A stretch of 13,329 bases of DNA from an uncultured Coriobacteriaceae bacterium (GTDB taxonomy: Bacteria > Actinomycetota > Coriobacteriia > Coriobacteriales > Eggerthellaceae). A model generated the notes under the pieces. It made no database searches, was not told the origin of the DNA, and saw nothing but the letters and a program-made list of their open reading frames with translations. Each line of letters begins with the position of its first letter. Positions within the stretch are counted from its first letter, which is position 1. The translations under genes and the position numbers were made by a program. This document shows, piece after piece, positions 1 through 6,278 of the stretch. The stretch lies in NCBI GenBank assembly GCA_902796815.1, contig CADBQL010000161.1:1-13329 (forward strand), read 5' to 3'.

Positions 1-45
1 AACTCGCACATCCATGCAGGCGTAGGCTCATCGCCGCATTCCATG

Positions 46-54
46 TGCTACAAT
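46..54 (+). promoter_or_regulatory. Possible extended -10 promoter for paaK
   Basis: The sequence TGCTACAAT fits an extended -10 element (TG, one base, then TACAAT). No convincing -35 box lies 16-18 bases upstream; the best match there is GGCTCA or GCTCAT, which is poor. If used, transcription would begin near position 61 and give a leader of about 200 bases before the paaK start. That leader contains the hairpins described separately. The call rests only on motif and position. Confidence 0.3.
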
Positions 55-87
55 GGCTCCCATGGAATCTCGATTCGACAATGATTT

Positions 88-190
88 CATCGCCGTGGCT
101 CCGGCTGGGCGATGGCTTTAGCTTCAAGACTTCTGCGGGCTTGAAGCTTTTCGCATACGCGCAAACGCTTCGCCAGCAAAGGCTTGAAGC
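88..190 (+). promoter_or_regulatory. Structured 5' leader of paaK, candidate attenuator
   Basis: The leader contains two perfect hairpins. CATCGCC (88-94) pairs with GGCGATG (108-114). AGCTTCAAG (120-128) pairs with CTTGAAGCT (140-148), and TTTT follows at 148-151, as in a weak intrinsic terminator. The 10-base word GGCTTGAAGC occurs at 138-147 and again at 181-190, so the left arm of the second hairpin could instead pair with the distal copy at 183-190. Such mutually exclusive pairing is typical of attenuators and riboswitches. No T-box motif or known riboswitch core was recognised. The rest of 1-259 shows no convincing gene. Confidence 0.35.
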
Positions 191-259
191 GACCTCACCT
201 TTTCCCACGTGTAAAGCACACCTATGACGTGCGCGTTTTTTGCGAGAAAGAAGACCACC

Positions 260-1495
260 ATGCAGATGCAACCAGCACAACTCGAAGCGATTACCAAACA
301 ACTTGCCAACCTGAAAGACCACTCGCCGTTCTATGCGAAGAAGTTCGACGGCATAGACTTGGGCGACATCAAGACGCAAGCTGATTTCGAGAAGCTGCCT
401 TTCACCGACAAACACGATTTGCGCGAGGCCTACCCGCTCGGACTCGCCGCCGTACCGCAGGAAAAAATCGTACGCATCCATAGTTCATCGGGCACAACGG
501 GCACGCCGGTTATCATCCCCTACACCAAGAAGGACGTCGAAGACTGGGCTATCCAGTTCGCACGCTGCTACGAATACGCTGGCGTCACACCCGAGGATCG
601 CGTTCAGATTACTCCGGGCTACGGCCTCTGGACGGCGGGCATCGGTTTCCAGGCGGGCTGCGAACTCCTCGGCGCCATGGCTATCCCCATGGGTCCAGGC
701 AACACCGAAAAGCAACTCCAGTTCATGGTCGACATGGAGGCGACGGTATTCACGGCTACGGCCAGTTATGCGCTTCTCATCGCTGAAGAGGTCGAGCGCC
801 GCGGCATTCAGGACAAAATCAAACTCAAGAAGCTCATCACCGGCTCGGAGCGCTCGGGTGAAAAAATACGCAAGCGCATTTGCGACTCCCTTGGCGTGGA
901 GTACTATGACATCTACGGCCTCACCGAGGTGTACGGCCCTGGCATCGGCATCAACTGCCAGCACGGCCACGGCATGCACGTATGGAGCGATTACGTGTAT
1001 CTCGAAATCATCAACCCAGAGACCGGCGAAGTCCTGCCTGATGGCGAATGGGGCGAGATCGTACTCACCACCCTGCAGAAGGAGGGCGCGCCGCTAATCC
1101 GCTTCCGCACGCACGATCTTTCTCGCATCATTCCCGGTTCATGCGCATGCGGTCATGACGAACATCCGCGCATCGATACCCTCACGGGCCGCTCCGACGA
1201 CATGATGAAAATTCACGGCGTCAACGTCTTCCCAGCTCAAATTGAAGAAGTGCTCAAGGAATTCCCCGAGCTTTCGAGCGAATACCAAATCCGCATTTCG
1301 CATTTGGACGGACGCGACACGATGCGCATCTACGTGGAAGCAAGCGGTTCGGTCGATTGGGCTCGCGCATCGAAGGACGTCGCAGCCCGCACGAAGAGCA
1401 AGATCGGATTCACGCCTCTGGTAAAAATCGTCGAACTCGGCTTCCTGCCCCGCAGCGAGAAAAAGACCAAGCGCGTGTACGACGAGCGAGACTAA
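260..1495 (+). CDS. paaK: Phenylacetate-CoA ligase (AMP-forming), PaaK family
   Basis: A 411-residue cytoplasmic adenylate-forming enzyme that makes arylacetyl-CoA from an arylacetate, ATP and CoA. The P-loop HSSSGTTGTP is at residues 74-83, YGLTEV at 219-224, RTHDLS at 283-288, and the C-terminal hinge region GRSDDMMKIHGVNVFPAQIE at 310-329. Lysines near 401-404 lie where the family has its C-terminal catalytic lysine. The reading frame extends up to ATG 224, but I chose ATG 260 because a purine-rich GAGAAAGAAG sits about 7 bases upstream and because homology-like sequence begins there; this gives a length slightly below the usual 430 or so. The nearby iorAB genes suggest indoleacetate, phenylacetate or hydroxyphenylacetate as substrate. 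The exact substrate cannot be read from the sequence. Family assignment is secure. Confidence 0.93.
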   Translation: MQMQPAQLEAITKQLANLKDHSPFYAKKFDGIDLGDIKTQADFEKLPFTDKHDLREAYPLGLAAVPQEKIVRIHSSSGTTGTPVIIPYTKKDVEDWAIQFARCYEYAGVTPEDRVQITPGYGLWTAGIGFQAGCELLGAMAIPMGPGNTEKQLQFMVDMEATVFTATASYALLIAEEVERRGIQDKIKLKKLITGSERSGEKIRKRICDSLGVEYYDIYGLTEVYGPGIGINCQHGHGMHVWSDYVYLEIINPETGEVLPDGEWGEIVLTTLQKEGAPLIRFRTHDLSRIIPGSCACGHDEHPRIDTLTGRSDDMMKIHGVNVFPAQIEEVLKEFPELSSEYQIRISHLDGRDTMRIYVEASGSVDWARASKDVAARTKSKIGFTPLVKIVELGFLPRSEKKTKRVYDERD

Positions 1496-1549
1496 GCGTT
1501 TGGAAGCACGTCCTTTACTCGAATCAACAGGGGAAACGGACAATAAACG

Positions 1550-2134
1550 ATGATCTGTACGAAATGCGGTAAAGAAACACCTGATGATTCAGCTTTTTGC
1601 GAACACTGTGGGCGCGCTGTCACATCCGCCGAAAATCTAGACGCCGCATCTTCTGCAGACAACGCAGAAGATGCGGCGACGTTCAGCGACCTCAATGATG
1701 CTAAACCTGCCGAAGCCGCTAACGACCTCGAGCCTGAAGCGACTAGCGCTGACGCGGAGCCTTCCGACATCGCTGACGCTTATTCGCCGATTATCGACAG
1801 CGATTCGGAATCGGTCGCAATCGGCCTTGAATCTGTAACCCAAAACAGCTCCCACTCGCAAGCGGCAGAAAACGATTCCTGCCATTCAGATTCGTCTGCA
1901 AACGGCGATTCGAAGTTCGCGCCCATCGATTTGTACAGCAGGCTCAAAAATCTCGATGTGTCGACGATGCAGCGCCCGAACGACGAGGATGAATTCGTAT
2001 ATCCCGCCAGCGTTCCGCTTCAGCCCAACTTGGGAAGGACGCGCACAATTATTATCGCCGTTGTCGGCACGTTATTCGGAGCTGCGCTCATATTGTTGTT
2101 CTGCATTGCTGTCATGAGGCTGTTGGGCCTGTAG
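1550..2134 (+). CDS. Zinc-ribbon protein with disordered linker and C-terminal membrane anchor
   Basis: A 194-residue protein of unknown function. The N-terminus has a compact zinc ribbon with cysteines at 3, 6, 17 and 20 (CxxC, 10 residues, CxxC). Residues 25-125 are rich in Ala, Ser, Asp and Glu and look disordered. A short block with YSRLKNLDVSTM follows, and a single transmembrane helix lies at about 166-188, ending near the C-terminus. There is no signal peptide, so the ribbon most likely faces the cytoplasm (tail-anchored). The start is supported by the purine-rich AGGGGAAACGGA upstream. The gene lies 54 bases after paaK and is probably cotranscribed with it. Similar zinc_ribbon plus TM proteins are common in Coriobacteriia and Firmicutes with no assigned role, so I give none. 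Confidence 0.8.
   Translation: MICTKCGKETPDDSAFCEHCGRAVTSAENLDAASSADNAEDAATFSDLNDAKPAEAANDLEPEATSADAEPSDIADAYSPIIDSDSESVAIGLESVTQNSSHSQAAENDSCHSDSSANGDSKFAPIDLYSRLKNLDVSTMQRPNDEDEFVYPASVPLQPNLGRTRTIIIAVVGTLFGAALILLFCIAVMRLLGL
1642..1678. repeat. Perfect 15-bp inverted repeat inside the zinc-ribbon gene
   Basis: CGCCGCATCTTCTGC (1642-1656) and GCAGAAGATGCGGCG (1664-1678) are exact reverse complements separated by 7 bases. They lie within the coding region for the disordered linker (residues about 31-43). The stem would be very stable in mRNA. There is no T-run after it, so it is not a standard intrinsic terminator. It may slow translation or protect mRNA, or may be a by-product of low-complexity coding sequence. 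Confidence 0.7.
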
Positions 2135-2139
2135 AGGTC

Positions 2140-2145
2140 TATAAT
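2140..2145 (+). promoter_or_regulatory. Possible -10 element upstream of purE
   Basis: A perfect TATAAT lies 6 bases after the stop codon of the zinc-ribbon gene. No good -35 box is found at 16-18 bases (AGGCTG lies there); TTGCTG at 2106-2111 is too far. If active, transcription would start near 2152 and the whole palindromic repeat array would form the 5' leader of the purE message. Confidence 0.35.
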
Positions 2146-2161
2146 CGTCAATACATATCCA

Positions 2162-2319
2162 AATGAGTTTTGCCCCTGGGGCGTGACTCACTCGAGCGAA
2201 TTCTTCTGGCCTAGGAGCGTAATTCACTCGAACGAGTTCCACTAGCCTGGGAGAGAAATCTCCCGATCGGGAGCATAGCTCACCCGAATGAGTTTTGCCC
2301 CTGGGGCGTGACTCATTTC
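2162..2319. repeat. Array of about five diverged nested palindromic repeats
   Basis: The purE upstream region is almost filled by related palindromes. The first (2162-2190) and last (2287-2315) copies share 29 identical bases: arm AATGAGT, core GCCCC-T-GGGGC, then GTG and arm ACTCA. Between them lie degenerate copies centred near 2211, 2247 and 2266. The second has arms GAGCGAATT and AATTCACTC; the fourth has the perfect 14-base palindrome CTCCCGATCGGGAG (2260-2273). The centres are spaced about 34, 36, 20 and 35 bases. Related copies occur at 10223-10270 and 11209-11315. They resemble REP-type extragenic elements, but I recognise no named family. Confidence 0.8.
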
Positions 2320-2340
2320 TGAAGGAAAGAGAGAAGCATC

Positions 2341-2805
2341 ATGACAATTGAAACGCCCGTCGTGGGCATCATCATGGGATCTACGTCGGATATGCCGACC
2401 ATGGAGGCATGCATGGCCCAACTCGACGAATTCGGCATTCCATACGAGGTGAAAGTCGCGAGCGCACACCGCAAGCCCGCCGAAGTGCACGAATGGGCCA
2501 CAACCGCCCACGAGCGCGGCATCAAGGTGATTATCGCAGCTGCAGGCAAAGCCGCACATCTCGGTGGCGTCGTGGCTGCTTTTACGCCTTGCCCCGTTAT
2601 CTGCGTACCGATGAAGACGAGCGATTTAGGTGGACTTGACTCGTTGCTTTCGATGGTCCAGATGCCCTCTGGCGTGCCCGTTGCCTGCGTGGCCATCAAC
2701 GGCGCCAAAAACGCCGCCATCCTAGCTGTGCAGATGCTCGGAACGGGTGACGAGGCCGCACGCCAAAAGATCATCGACTTCAAGAACGCGATGGCGCAAG
2801 CATAG
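2341..2805 (+). CDS. purE: N5-carboxyaminoimidazole ribonucleotide mutase PurE (class I)
   Basis: A 154-residue protein, the usual size for bacterial PurE. It converts N5-CAIR to CAIR in de novo purine synthesis. Seen motifs are GSTSD at 13-17, SAHR at 41-44 (the histidine matches the catalytic one in E. coli PurE), AAHLGG at 71-76, DSLLSMVQMPSGVPV at 100-114 and NGAKNAAILA at 120-129. Class I is indicated by the AAHL and QMP motifs. The loop reads AAAGKAAHLGG where, from memory of the family, GAGGAAHLPG is more usual. The start is supported by GGAAAGAGAG upstream. No purK or other pur gene is present here, and purE stands between the zinc-ribbon gene and iorA, all in one direction. Family assignment is secure. 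Confidence 0.93.
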   Translation: MTIETPVVGIIMGSTSDMPTMEACMAQLDEFGIPYEVKVASAHRKPAEVHEWATTAHERGIKVIIAAAGKAAHLGGVVAAFTPCPVICVPMKTSDLGGLDSLLSMVQMPSGVPVACVAINGAKNAAILAVQMLGTGDEAARQKIIDFKNAMAQA

Positions 2806-2895
2806 GTGGACAAAAGGCCATGGGAAAGAGGTCTTGGGAAAGGGCCTAACTCCCTTCCCGGAGGGAACCGACCCCCTTGCGCATAAGGAGGACGC

Positions 2896-5556
2896 ATGAC
2901 AAAGAGACTGCTCATGGGAAACGAAGCGATGGCGCATGCTGCCTTGGAGGCAGGCGTGCGTGTGATCGCTGGCTACCCAGGGACGCCTTCGTCAGAAATT
3001 GTGGAAACCATTGCAAAGCTGCATGTTCAAGGTAGCGCCCATGACGTACACGTCGAATGGTCCACGAATGAAAAGGTAGCTCTCGAAGTGCTGTTCGGCG
3101 CTTCGCTAGCAGGCGCGCGCGGGCTTTTCACCTGCAAGCAAATGGGACTCAACGTCGCGAGTGACGCGCTCATGAGCCTGAACTACGTGAGCGTGCGCGG
3201 CGGGCTCGTGCTCGTGGTCGCCGACGACCCCGGCCCGATATCATCGCAGACTGAGCAGGATACGCGTCGTTTTGCTGCATTCGCCAAGGTGCCCGTGCTC
3301 GACCCGTCGACTCCCGAGCAGGCGTTTGCCATGATCAAAGCCGCATTCGACCTGTCGGAGCGCTACCATACGCCCGTCATCGTGCGCCCCACGACGCGCG
3401 TCGACCACGCTTCAGCGTTCTTCGACGTCGCAGATGAAACCTATGCGCTACCCGTTCCTGAAGCGGGTTTTGAGCGCGATACGTCCAAGTGGGTTATTTT
3501 CCCGCGCCGCGCATTTGCCGCCCATGGCGAGATAAACGAACGGCTCGGCGAAATCGCCCAGGCTTTTGCGAATGAGGATGTTTTCTCACCGTTCAACAGC
3601 ATCGTGGACCTTCCCGAAAACGCACCCGGCACTGCAACGTCCGGAATCATGGCTGGAGGCATCAGCGCCGCTTATACGCGCGAAGCCTTGCGTATCGTCG
3701 AGCAGCGCGTCCGTGATGCCGGCATCGACATGCCCCGCGTCCGATTCATGCAGGTTGGAACACCGTATCCGTTCCCTACGCAAGCTGCGGCACGGTTTGT
3801 AGAAGGGCTTTCGGACGTGCTGGTAATCGAGGAGCTCGACTACGTGCTCGAGGACGAACTCGCACGCCTCGCGGGCCGCGCACGCTTGCCGATTTCAATC
3901 CACGGCAAGCTCACGGATGAAGCACGCGATCGCGGTGAAAACGACGTCGACGACATTGTCGGGCGCTTGGAGCGCTTCCTCGGCCTTGCCGGCCGACTGC
4001 GCCTGCACCGGCGCGAGGCGAGCGAGCGCGATGGCTTTATCGCGCCGATCGAGTACGCCGAACCCCAAAGCCTCCCCGTCCGTCCCCCCGTGCTTTGCCC
4101 TGGCTGTCCGCATCGGGGCACATTCTATGCAATCAAACAGGCGCTTCGCAATGTCGACGCCGTTATGTGCGGCGATATCGGCTGCTATACGCTCGGAAAC
4201 GCCCAGCCGCTCGACGCGGTGGATACCTGCCTGTGCATGGGCGCAGGCGTGACGATGGCCCAGGGCATTTCGATTGTAGACCCCCAAAAGAAAGCCATCG
4301 CCTACATCGGTGACTCGACGTTTTTTGCAAGCGGCATGACGGGGCTGGCGAACGCCGCTTACAACGGACACGACATCACCGTTATAGTGCTCGACAACGC
4401 GACGACGGCAATGACGGGAAGCCAACCGCATCCAGGCACCGGCATTACGCTCATGGGCGCGCACAACGAACCGCTCAGCATTGAAAACGCGCTGATTGCC
4501 AACGGATTCAAACATGTATACCATGCGAACCCGCTCGACAAAGACGCCTCGATCGTCGCCGCTAAGGCAGCCATAGCCTACGAAGGGCCCTCAGCGGTGA
4601 TTTTCGAATCGCCATGCATCCAGCTCATCAAGCCCGATGCGCCGGTCAGCATCGATGTCGACCTGTGCACAGGCTGCAAGAAATGCATCACCGAAATTGG
4701 TTGTCCTGGCATCGGATTCAACCTTACGGCTCGTGGTGCGCGTAGCGGCGAGCGAGGCCAAGCTTTCGTCGATCCCGCGCTCTGCAACGGCTGCGATCTA
4801 TGCGTACAGATTTGCCCGTTCAAAGCCATCAAATACCCACCGGTTACTCTCGATAATCTTGATGAGATCGGCGAGGCCAACATAATCGAGGCTCTCGCGC
4901 CCACTGGCAAGGTATCGAGCCAGACCGAATCGGCCGATCAGGCGAGCACTGAAGGTATGGGCTTGCCCACCTCCGAAGCAGAGCCCCAAACTCAGGACGC
5001 AAGGAAGCCGGAGGGAACGGAGACGCCGGCTCCCGAAAACACATCGAGCGCAGCGAGCGATTCTTCAATTCAAGACGAAGGAACGCCCGTATCCAGCGCC
5101 GAGAGCGAAGGCGAGAGCACAAACGCGGTCGCAGGCGCAGAAACCGCCAATACCGAAAGCGAAGCTGACAAGCATCGCATGACGTCTTCCGAAGGCAAAC
5201 TGAGCGCCAAGGATGCGATAAACGGGCATACCGCACGTTTCGGGCGCCGCCTTCAAGACGCGCTCGATGAGCTCAACGTGCAAAAAATGCGCTCTGAAAT
5301 GGCCGAACATACTATTTCCGGCACTATCGAAGGCGAGCAAATCGAATACACGATTATAGAGCGGCCACCGCGCCAGACACCCGCTCGTCCCAGTAACAAC
5401 AATTCCGACAACGCCGACGGCAATGCGCCAAAAGCCAAAACCGACTCCGACGGTTCGACAGCGCCTGCTGACAAACCGTCGCTCGACGCCGAGCTCACGC
5501 GCAAACTGTACATCGACGAGGAGTTGCTCAAGCGGAAGGGAGGCCAGGATGCTTAA
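2896..5556 (+). CDS. iorA: Indolepyruvate:ferredoxin oxidoreductase alpha subunit with long C-terminal extension
   Basis: With IorB it oxidises aryl-2-oxoacids with CoA to arylacetyl-CoA, CO2 and reduced ferredoxin in the cytoplasm. The start has an ideal AAGGAGG about 6 bases upstream. The N-terminal pyrimidine domain shows GYPGTPSSE at 26-34 and EWSTNEK at 54-60. The thiamine diphosphate domain shows CPGCPHRG at 401-408, CGDIGCY at 425-431 and the cofactor motif GDS (472-474) to DN (500-501). Two iron-sulfur motifs follow: C591, C594, C597, C603-P, and C630, C633, C636, C640-P. The usual family length is about 580-650 residues; this one has 886. The extra 237 residues comprise a Ser/Glu/Thr-rich stretch to about 770, a non-repetitive segment at about 773-827, another linker and a charged helix-like end. 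The function of the tail is unknown. The gene overlaps iorB. Confidence 0.93.
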   Translation: MTKRLLMGNEAMAHAALEAGVRVIAGYPGTPSSEIVETIAKLHVQGSAHDVHVEWSTNEKVALEVLFGASLAGARGLFTCKQMGLNVASDALMSLNYVSVRGGLVLVVADDPGPISSQTEQDTRRFAAFAKVPVLDPSTPEQAFAMIKAAFDLSERYHTPVIVRPTTRVDHASAFFDVADETYALPVPEAGFERDTSKWVIFPRRAFAAHGEINERLGEIAQAFANEDVFSPFNSIVDLPENAPGTATSGIMAGGISAAYTREALRIVEQRVRDAGIDMPRVRFMQVGTPYPFPTQAAARFVEGLSDVLVIEELDYVLEDELARLAGRARLPISIHGKLTDEARDRGENDVDDIVGRLERFLGLAGRLRLHRREASERDGFIAPIEYAEPQSLPVRPPVLCPGCPHRGTFYAIKQALRNVDAVMCGDIGCYTLGNAQPLDAVDTCLCMGAGVTMAQGISIVDPQKKAIAYIGDSTFFASGMTGLANAAYNGHDITVIVLDNATTAMTGSQPHPGTGITLMGAHNEPLSIENALIANGFKHVYHANPLDKDASIVAAKAAIAYEGPSAVIFESPCIQLIKPDAPVSIDVDLCTGCKKCITEIGCPGIGFNLTARGARSGERGQAFVDPALCNGCDLCVQICPFKAIKYPPVTLDNLDEIGEANIIEALAPTGKVSSQTESADQASTEGMGLPTSEAEPQTQDARKPEGTETPAPENTSSAASDSSIQDEGTPVSSAESEGESTNAVAGAETANTESEADKHRMTSSEGKLSAKDAINGHTARFGRRLQDALDELNVQKMRSEMAEHTISGTIEGEQIEYTIIERPPRQTPARPSNNNSDNADGNAPKAKTDSDGSTAPADKPSLDAELTRKLYIDEELLKRKGGQDA

Positions 5557-6145
5557 CGTCATGCTCACAGGCGTCGGAGGCCAGGGCACGGTCCTCGCCG
5601 CCAAAGTGCTCGCCCAAGCAGCGCAAGAGAAAGGTTGGCATGTACGAACCGCCGAGACGATCGGCATGGCTCAACGCGGAGGCTCGGTCGTTTCGCACGT
5701 CCGCATGGGAAACGATGGCGAAGAGGTTTTTTCACCGCTTATTGCACACGGCACAGCTGACCTCATCATCGCGTTCGAACCAGCTGAAGGCGCGCGGGTG
5801 CTTCCTTACCTTGCACCATCCGGCGTGCTCGTCAGCGCCACGACGGCAGTTCAACCCGTCACGGCAGCTCTTTCGAACGATCCCTATCGAGGCGCCAACG
5901 TTATTCAAAAGCTCGTTACGGCGTTCGAGAACGCGCCCGACCAACTGGTTATCGTACCTGACGAGGCCCTGCTCAAACAGGTCGGAAACCGCAAGGCGCT
6001 CAACACGGTGCTACTCGCAAGCGCCATCCGCACCGAGCGTCTTCCGCTTTCGCTCAACGATTTGCGCGACGCCTTGCGCGTGTGCGTCAAACCCGCTTTC
6101 GTTGAGCTCAACCTCAATGCCGTCGAGGCCGCACTTACGATATAG
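5549..6145 (+). CDS. iorB: Indolepyruvate:ferredoxin oxidoreductase beta subunit
   Basis: A 198-residue protein, typical for IorB, which carries the pyruvate-ferredoxin oxidoreductase gamma-type domain and completes the active site with IorA. The nucleotide/CoA-related loop GVGGQG is at 8-13 and the family signature MAQRGGSV at 40-47, with GNRKALNTVLL in the second half. The reading frame is open further upstream (from 5423), but that part lies inside iorA and lacks homology; ATG 5549 has GGAAGGGAGG just upstream. It overlaps the end of iorA by 8 bases, so translation of the two subunits is probably coupled. Family assignment is secure; the exact 2-oxoacid is inferred from the family. Confidence 0.93.
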   Translation: MLNVMLTGVGGQGTVLAAKVLAQAAQEKGWHVRTAETIGMAQRGGSVVSHVRMGNDGEEVFSPLIAHGTADLIIAFEPAEGARVLPYLAPSGVLVSATTAVQPVTAALSNDPYRGANVIQKLVTAFENAPDQLVIVPDEALLKQVGNRKALNTVLLASAIRTERLPLSLNDLRDALRVCVKPAFVELNLNAVEAALTI

Positions 6146-6147
6146 CG

Positions 6148-6176
6148 TTCGGCGTAACGTCGGGCATAACGCCGAA
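6148..6176 (+). terminator. Weak hairpin just after iorB
   Basis: TTCGGCGT (6148-6155) pairs perfectly with ACGCCGAA (6169-6176) across a 13-base loop. It starts 2 bases after the iorB stop codon. No T-run follows directly, so it may be a factor-dependent or RNA-stabilising 3' structure, not a true intrinsic terminator. Confidence 0.35.
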
Positions 6177-6192
6177 TAACTCGCCTGTATTT

Positions 6193-6246
6193 GGGTTTTT
6201 TGCCATCAAGTAAATAACGACCATTTCACTTGATGACAAAAAACCC
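6193..6246. terminator. Long hairpin between convergent iorB and ligA
   Basis: A 19-bp inverted repeat with one mismatch: GGGTTTTTTGCCATCAAGT (6193-6211) and ACTTGATGACAAAAAACCC (6228-6246), with a 16-base loop. It lies between two convergent genes, where a bidirectional terminator is expected. The T6 tract is in the left arm and the A6 tract in the right arm on both readings, the opposite of a classical bidirectional terminator, so how termination would work here is unclear. Confidence 0.45.
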
Positions 6247-6278
6247 GACTTTATGTCATATTGACTTTATGTCATATT
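6247..6278. repeat. Exact 16-bp tandem duplication at the end of ligA
   Basis: GACTTTATGTCATATT occurs twice, at 6247-6262 and 6263-6278, with no difference. The second copy runs two bases into the ligA stop codon (6277-6279, read on the - strand). It adjoins the hairpin at 6193-6246, and TGTCAT in each copy can also pair with ATGACA in the hairpin's right arm. A recent slippage duplication is the simplest explanation. Confidence 0.85.

Noticed and set aside
45..227. Short open frame in the paaK leader as a possible leader peptide
   Set aside because: No ribosome site, no run of aromatic codons that would suggest peptide attenuation, and it starts before the inferred transcription start.
2162..2319. 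Palindrome array as a CRISPR array
   Set aside because: The repeats are themselves palindromic and nearly contiguous, with no unique spacers of constant length and no cas genes.
2313..2340. Several reading frames through the palindromic repeats begin with the same peptide, MSHAPGA or similar
   Set aside because: The shared peptide simply reflects translation of the repeat itself; these frames lack ribosome sites and overlap real genes.
2816..2867. Overlapping small hairpins (GGGAAAGG/CCTTCCC and TTCCC-GGA-GGGAA) between purE and iorA
   Set aside because: The stems are short or bulged with no T-run, so terminator or attenuator function cannot be supported.
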